A stretch of 51,317 nt of DNA. Origin: Skermanella stibiiresistens SB22. GTDB lineage: Bacteria > Pseudomonadota > Alphaproteobacteria > Azospirillales > Azospirillaceae. The position numbers were made by a program, and so were the translations under genes. Below are positions 51,112-51,317 of the stretch, one piece after another (the first letter of the stretch is position 1; every line of letters begins with the position of its first letter). A model generated the notes under the pieces. The model was not told where the DNA came from and made no database searches. It worked only from the letters and a program-made list of their open reading frames with translations. Location: positions 1 through 51,317 of the forward strand of contig NZ_AVFL01000038.1 in assembly GCF_000576635.1 (NCBI RefSeq), given 5' to 3'.

Positions 51112-51317
51112 CGCGGCCACTCCTCTTCCGAAAGGTTTGCTCCTGGAAGATTTGCCCCTGAGAGGTTTGGGATGCCGGCCCCAGGCTCCCGCACCACGCC
51201 AAGGGCGCCGGCGCCCCATTCCAGAAGCCACTCGCCGGGCCGGCCGCCCCGGCAGCGGAGCAGGCTGGTCCGCCAGCGGGGGGGCCCCAGGCCGGGCTCT
51301 CCCGCCAGCGGCGCGCT
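51087..51317 (-). CDS. Partial gene entering from right edge (unrecognised, C-terminal part)
   Basis: One minus-strand frame is open from the last base to a TGA at 51087-51089, with high GC3 in the outer part and the reading PGEWLLEWGAGALGVVREPG. The last section GIPNLSGANLPGANLSEEE has a 15-base period (LSGAN/LPGAN), faintly pentapeptide-repeat-like. The tail would overlap the end of the convergent CBS gene by 25 bases. No family is recognised. It may be spurious; the plus strand here has no better ORF. Confidence 0.35.
   Translation of the reverse strand, partial: SAPLAGEPGLGPPRWRTSLLRCRGGRPGEWLLEWGAGALGVVREPGAGIPNLSGANLPGANLSEEEWPRQRSVSSV

Overview
The window is high-GC DNA (coding regions visibly rich in G/C at third codon positions) from an alphaproteobacterium. 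The best guess is a Rhodospirillales/Azospirillaceae-type organism (Azospirillum, Skermanella or Inquilinus relatives). This rests on a class I polyhydroxyalkanoate synthase, an HWE-type histidine kinase, several Liv, Dpp and sugar ABC operons, a FixK/FNR-type box, and the alphaproteobacterial palindromic unit built on CCCCGGACTTGATCCGGGG. It is a composition and gene-content guess, not a marker-gene identification. I see no rRNA, tRNA, IS element, prophage or CRISPR array.

Layout. 1-5.2 kb: an unrecognised partial gene, a 33-bp inverted repeat, a DEDDh exonuclease, an M20 peptidase, a proline-rich miniprotein, an exported alpha/beta hydrolase and a CX5R phosphatase. 5.2-9.7 kb: a complete livKHMGF-type branched-chain amino acid (or analogous) ABC operon on the minus strand. 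9.8-16.6 kb: a formamidase-like hydrolase, an orphan SagB-type tandem nitroreductase, a PiuC/YbiX-type Fe(II)/2OG hydroxylase next to an exported protein with seven Gly-Gly-Glu repeats, a PLP-dependent D-amino-acid lyase, and a helical hypothetical. 16.68-16.80 kb: a probable unannotated small RNA gene with a perfect CRP-type site, a -10, a CU-rich single-stranded stretch and an intrinsic terminator. 16.8-23.1 kb: a triple-PAS HWE kinase with an attached receiver and an operator-like 20-bp palindrome upstream, then a three-gene GMC flavoprotein / small subunit / c-type cytochrome dehydrogenase set. 23.1-23.75 kb: a conspicuously AT-rich gene-free stretch.

23.75-31 kb: an orphan Tat-exported NMT1-like binding protein, a Ser-nucleophile relative of PHA synthase, a 63-aa miniprotein and phaC with a strong terminator. 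Two divergent LuxR/NarL-type regulators follow (one with a pseudo-receiver) and a YbjN-like protein. 31-34.2 kb: an MBL hydrolase, a KdgK-type kinase and a FAH-superfamily hydratase. 34.3-42 kb: an acyl-CoA dehydrogenase diverging from a complete dipeptide/oligopeptide ABC operon that ends in an Asp/Glu/hydantoin-racemase homologue lacking the usual cysteines. 42-51.3 kb: a TerC-family protein, an acyltransferase-3, S-formylglutathione hydrolase, a sugar ABC cassette (binding protein plus two permeases, no ATPase), two adjacent M48 metalloproteases, and a CBS-pair protein preceded by a perfect FixK/FNR box. A minus-strand gene probably runs in from the right edge.

Overall this is a chromosomal segment dominated by uptake systems and soluble catabolic enzymes, with an oxidative/microaerobic regulatory flavour. 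The most notable undescribed items are the candidate CRP-controlled sRNA, the FixK-controlled CBS gene, the exported Gly-Gly-Glu repeat protein beside a 2OG hydroxylase, the pseudo-receiver regulator and the GMC/cytochrome operon.
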